From DAOSVX01 sp964616495 (lineage in GTDB: Bacteria; Bacillota_I; Bacilli_A; RF39; UBA660), in NCBI GenBank assembly GCA_964616495.1, contig CAZTRF010000022.1:1-15712 (forward strand): a stretch of 15,712 nucleotides of DNA, written 5' to 3'. The translations under genes and the position numbers were made by a program. The stretch's first letter is position 1. Each line of letters begins with the position of its first letter. Positions 14,284 through 15,712 of the stretch are shown here, piece by piece. The notes below the pieces were generated by a model, which searched no databases, was not told the DNA's origin, and saw only the letters and a list, made by a program, of their open reading frames with translations.

Positions 14284-14373
14284 ATGATTAATGTAAATAC
14301 TGAATCAATTAGTGAAAGTGTTGGAGAAACTAATTCTTCTTTAGCAGTTGTGGTAACAGCACTCAAAAAATAA
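14284..14373 (+). CDS. Short 29-residue ORF, probable true N-terminus of the following gene
   Basis: ATG 14284 has a good upstream GGAGCGGG and a candidate promoter. It encodes MINVNTESISESVGETNSS followed by LAVVVTALKK and stops at TAA 14371. The peptide is helix-forming and amphipathic. The next gene's frame is -1 relative to it and is open from 14334, so the two frames overlap. One extra A in the run of six A at 14365-14370 would join them into a continuous protein (..TALKKIKTIGATLGS..). It may be a real short peptide, the broken start of the next gene, or the entry frame for a frameshift; I favour the broken or shifted start. Confidence 0.5.
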   Translation: MINVNTESISESVGETNSSLAVVVTALKK

Positions 14374-14380
14374 AAACGAT

Positions 14381-14385
14381 AGGAG
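14381..14385 (+). promoter_or_regulatory. Internal ribosome binding site for the TTG start at 14391
   Basis: AGGAG lies 5 bases before TTG 14391 and 8 bases after the short ORF's stop codon. It would allow re-initiation in the long frame by translational coupling. This could also be chance. Confidence 0.4.
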
Positions 14386-14390
14386 CCACT

Positions 14391-15712
14391 TTGGGTTCTA
14401 GATTAGAAGAATCCAAAGGTTCTGTGGCTACATTGAGTAGTAGTGTGAATGAGGTAAAAAATTCTTTAGCAAATCTTTCTCAAGGAATGAATGCTGTAAA
14501 ATATATTTTAGATGGTACTGAAACTGAAACTTTAAATGAAATTAGTACTGATGCTGATGCTATTCTAAACTTTTTTCAATATTACAATATTTCCAATAAA
14601 AATGTTTCAGCCGAAAATTTAATTAAAATTATAGCTGATTCGTATAATGAAATATTTAATAATAAAACTTATAGTTTAGATAGAAATGCTTTTATAAGGC
14701 AAGTATCAAAATTATATGCTAAGCAACAAACCATAAACAATAATGGTACATTCGCTTATGGATTAAAAACTACTAACAACCCTTTAACTGATTTGATAAA
14801 TGCAGGAATGAACCCCGATATAGCGACAAATTTGAGTGCTATGATGATTAGCTCTTTATCCGATGAATTTTATACTAGAGAAGGAGCCGTTGATGCCGCT
14901 TATATGTTTACTGGTATTTTAGCTTCTTATGGGCTAAAATTAGGATATAAGACTGATTATAGTTTTTATTCTAGTGAAGTAGGTTCCACTGATTTCGGTT
15001 TTGGAACAATAGACAATCAAATTAGAGGAATTGACTGTAATAATTGGGTAAAAACTATATGGAGAATGGTTGGGATTGATGCAAAGGCTGCATCGGCATC
15101 TGGAATGGTTAATTACATGAAGAATTCCGATGTTTCTAGGAGTGAGATAAATGTTGGTTATGATCCATCTCGAGAAAACTATTTTACTAATGCTCGAGGA
15201 GGGGACCTTTTAGTAAATGAAAGCGGTGGCCATGTTATGATGATTTTGGAAAATGATGGTAATGGTTATTGGTACACCGAATCTGGTGGTAATAATGGTT
15301 GTGTTCAAATTAAATACGCCACATATAGTGATTTAGGAAGAGGCCACCTTGGTAATGGAAAATGGCTTATAACTAATGCCGATGCAGTTTATGATAATAC
15401 TTCCTCTTATATTGAAAATTTATATAAAGGACCACAAGGTGGAGTTGGCCGCTACGATAATAACTTATATATTCCCTCTGAATATTATAAAGAATCATTT
15501 CCGTTGATATCGGATGAAGCATTAGCTCAAATGGATAAAAACTTTGAACAAAATAATAAATATGGGCATATTGTGGAGCCTTCTATAAAAGAACCATTAC
15601 CGGAACCAGGGCCTTCACCAGAATTACCAATTGAAACACCAACACCAAGTACACCAACGCCAAGTACACCAACACCAGAGATAACTGAACCACAAATAGA
15701 TACAGCAGTCGT
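14391..15712 (+). CDS. NlpC/P60-like cysteine peptidase domain protein with Pro/Thr-rich tail (3' end outside window)
   Basis: At least 440 residues, open to the window end. With TTG 14391 as start, residues 1-60 are helical (GSRLEESKGSVATLSSSVN, SLANLSQGMNAVKYIL), like the N-terminal helices of WXG100/LXG-type secreted proteins. Residues about 205-330 look like an NlpC/P60-type fold: GIDCNNWVKTIWRMVGID with Cys216 as likely nucleophile, RGGDLLVNESGGHVMMI with His281, then WYTESGGNNGCVQ. Such enzymes usually cut peptidoglycan stem peptides. After about residue 395 comes a Pro/Thr/Ser linker (EPLPEPGPSPELP, TPTPSTPTPST), typical of surface proteins. No signal peptide is seen in either frame. 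The start is uncertain because the reading frame is interrupted just upstream; ATG 14490 is another possibility. The annotation may represent a frameshifted gene beginning at 14284. Confidence 0.7.
   Translation, partial: MGSRLEESKGSVATLSSSVNEVKNSLANLSQGMNAVKYILDGTETETLNEISTDADAILNFFQYYNISNKNVSAENLIKIIADSYNEIFNNKTYSLDRNAFIRQVSKLYAKQQTINNNGTFAYGLKTTNNPLTDLINAGMNPDIATNLSAMMISSLSDEFYTREGAVDAAYMFTGILASYGLKLGYKTDYSFYSSEVGSTDFGFGTIDNQIRGIDCNNWVKTIWRMVGIDAKAASASGMVNYMKNSDVSRSEINVGYDPSRENYFTNARGGDLLVNESGGHVMMILENDGNGYWYTESGGNNGCVQIKYATYSDLGRGHLGNGKWLITNADAVYDNTSSYIENLYKGPQGGVGRYDNNLYIPSEYYKESFPLISDEALAQMDKNFEQNNKYGHIVEPSIKEPLPEPGPSPELPIETPTPSTPTPSTPTPEITEPQIDTAV
15636..15680 (+). repeat. Three tandem 15-base repeats encoding Thr-Pro-rich linker
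   Basis: Units ACACCAACACCAAGT (15636-15650), ACACCAACGCCAAGT (15651-15665) and ACACCAACACCAGAG (15666-15680) encode TPTPS, TPTPS and TPTPE. Such repeats vary in number between strains and act as a flexible spacer. Confidence 0.8.

Noticed and set aside
15636..15680. Tandem 15-base repeats read as a CRISPR array
   Set aside because: The units are contiguous, lack spacers and are in frame with a coding region encoding Thr-Pro repeats.
1..15712. Alternative genetic code (TGA as tryptophan)
   Set aside because: Tryptophan positions in S2, TopA and RbgA are TGG, and TGA acts as a proper stop in rbgA and the first recombinase.

Overview
The window is AT-rich DNA from a low-GC Gram-positive bacterium. 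TGA ends several genes (the first recombinase, rbgA) and tryptophan is read from TGG, so the standard bacterial code applies and this is not a Mycoplasma/Spiroplasma-type code. Small operons, strong AAGGAGG-like ribosome binding sites, an LTA-synthase-like enzyme, a MurT/GatD-like pair and an NlpC/P60-like protein suggest a walled member of the Bacilli, perhaps one of the uncultured gut lineages near the Mollicutes/Erysipelotrichia. The taxonomic placement is inference.

Region 1 (1-2324) is the edge of a mobile element: the 3' part of one large serine recombinase, overlapped by a complete second one. Region 2 (2307-7967) is a housekeeping operon on the + strand: rbgA (50S assembly GTPase), rnhB (RNase HII), an LTA-synthase-like membrane sulfatase-fold enzyme, and topA (DNA topoisomerase I). 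It ends in a strong terminator that overlaps the topA stop codon. Its likely promoter lies inside the 3' end of the second recombinase gene.

Region 3 (8010-11037) is on the - strand: a 270-residue protein of unknown function with its own terminator, then a MurT-like/GatD-like gene pair that converges on topA. MurT/GatD normally amidates the D-glutamate of lipid II. Here the GatD-like subunit appears to lack both its nucleophilic cysteine and its catalytic histidine, and the MurT-like subunit has lost a zinc ligand and other family motifs, so the pair may do something different.

Region 4 (11048-14139) is on the + strand: a 75-residue STAS-like protein with its own terminator, then rpsB-tsf-thioredoxin-like. 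The operon has a structured leader that is clearly richer in GC than its surroundings. Ribosomal protein S2 has a C-terminal extension of about 110 residues ending in a Rho-N/SAP-like motif. Region 5 (14235-15712) starts a large NlpC/P60-like protein with a Pro/Thr-rich tail that runs off the window. Its N-terminal coding region is broken by a frame change at a run of six A.

No tRNA, rRNA or CRISPR array was seen. No gene-free stretch exceeds 300 bases.
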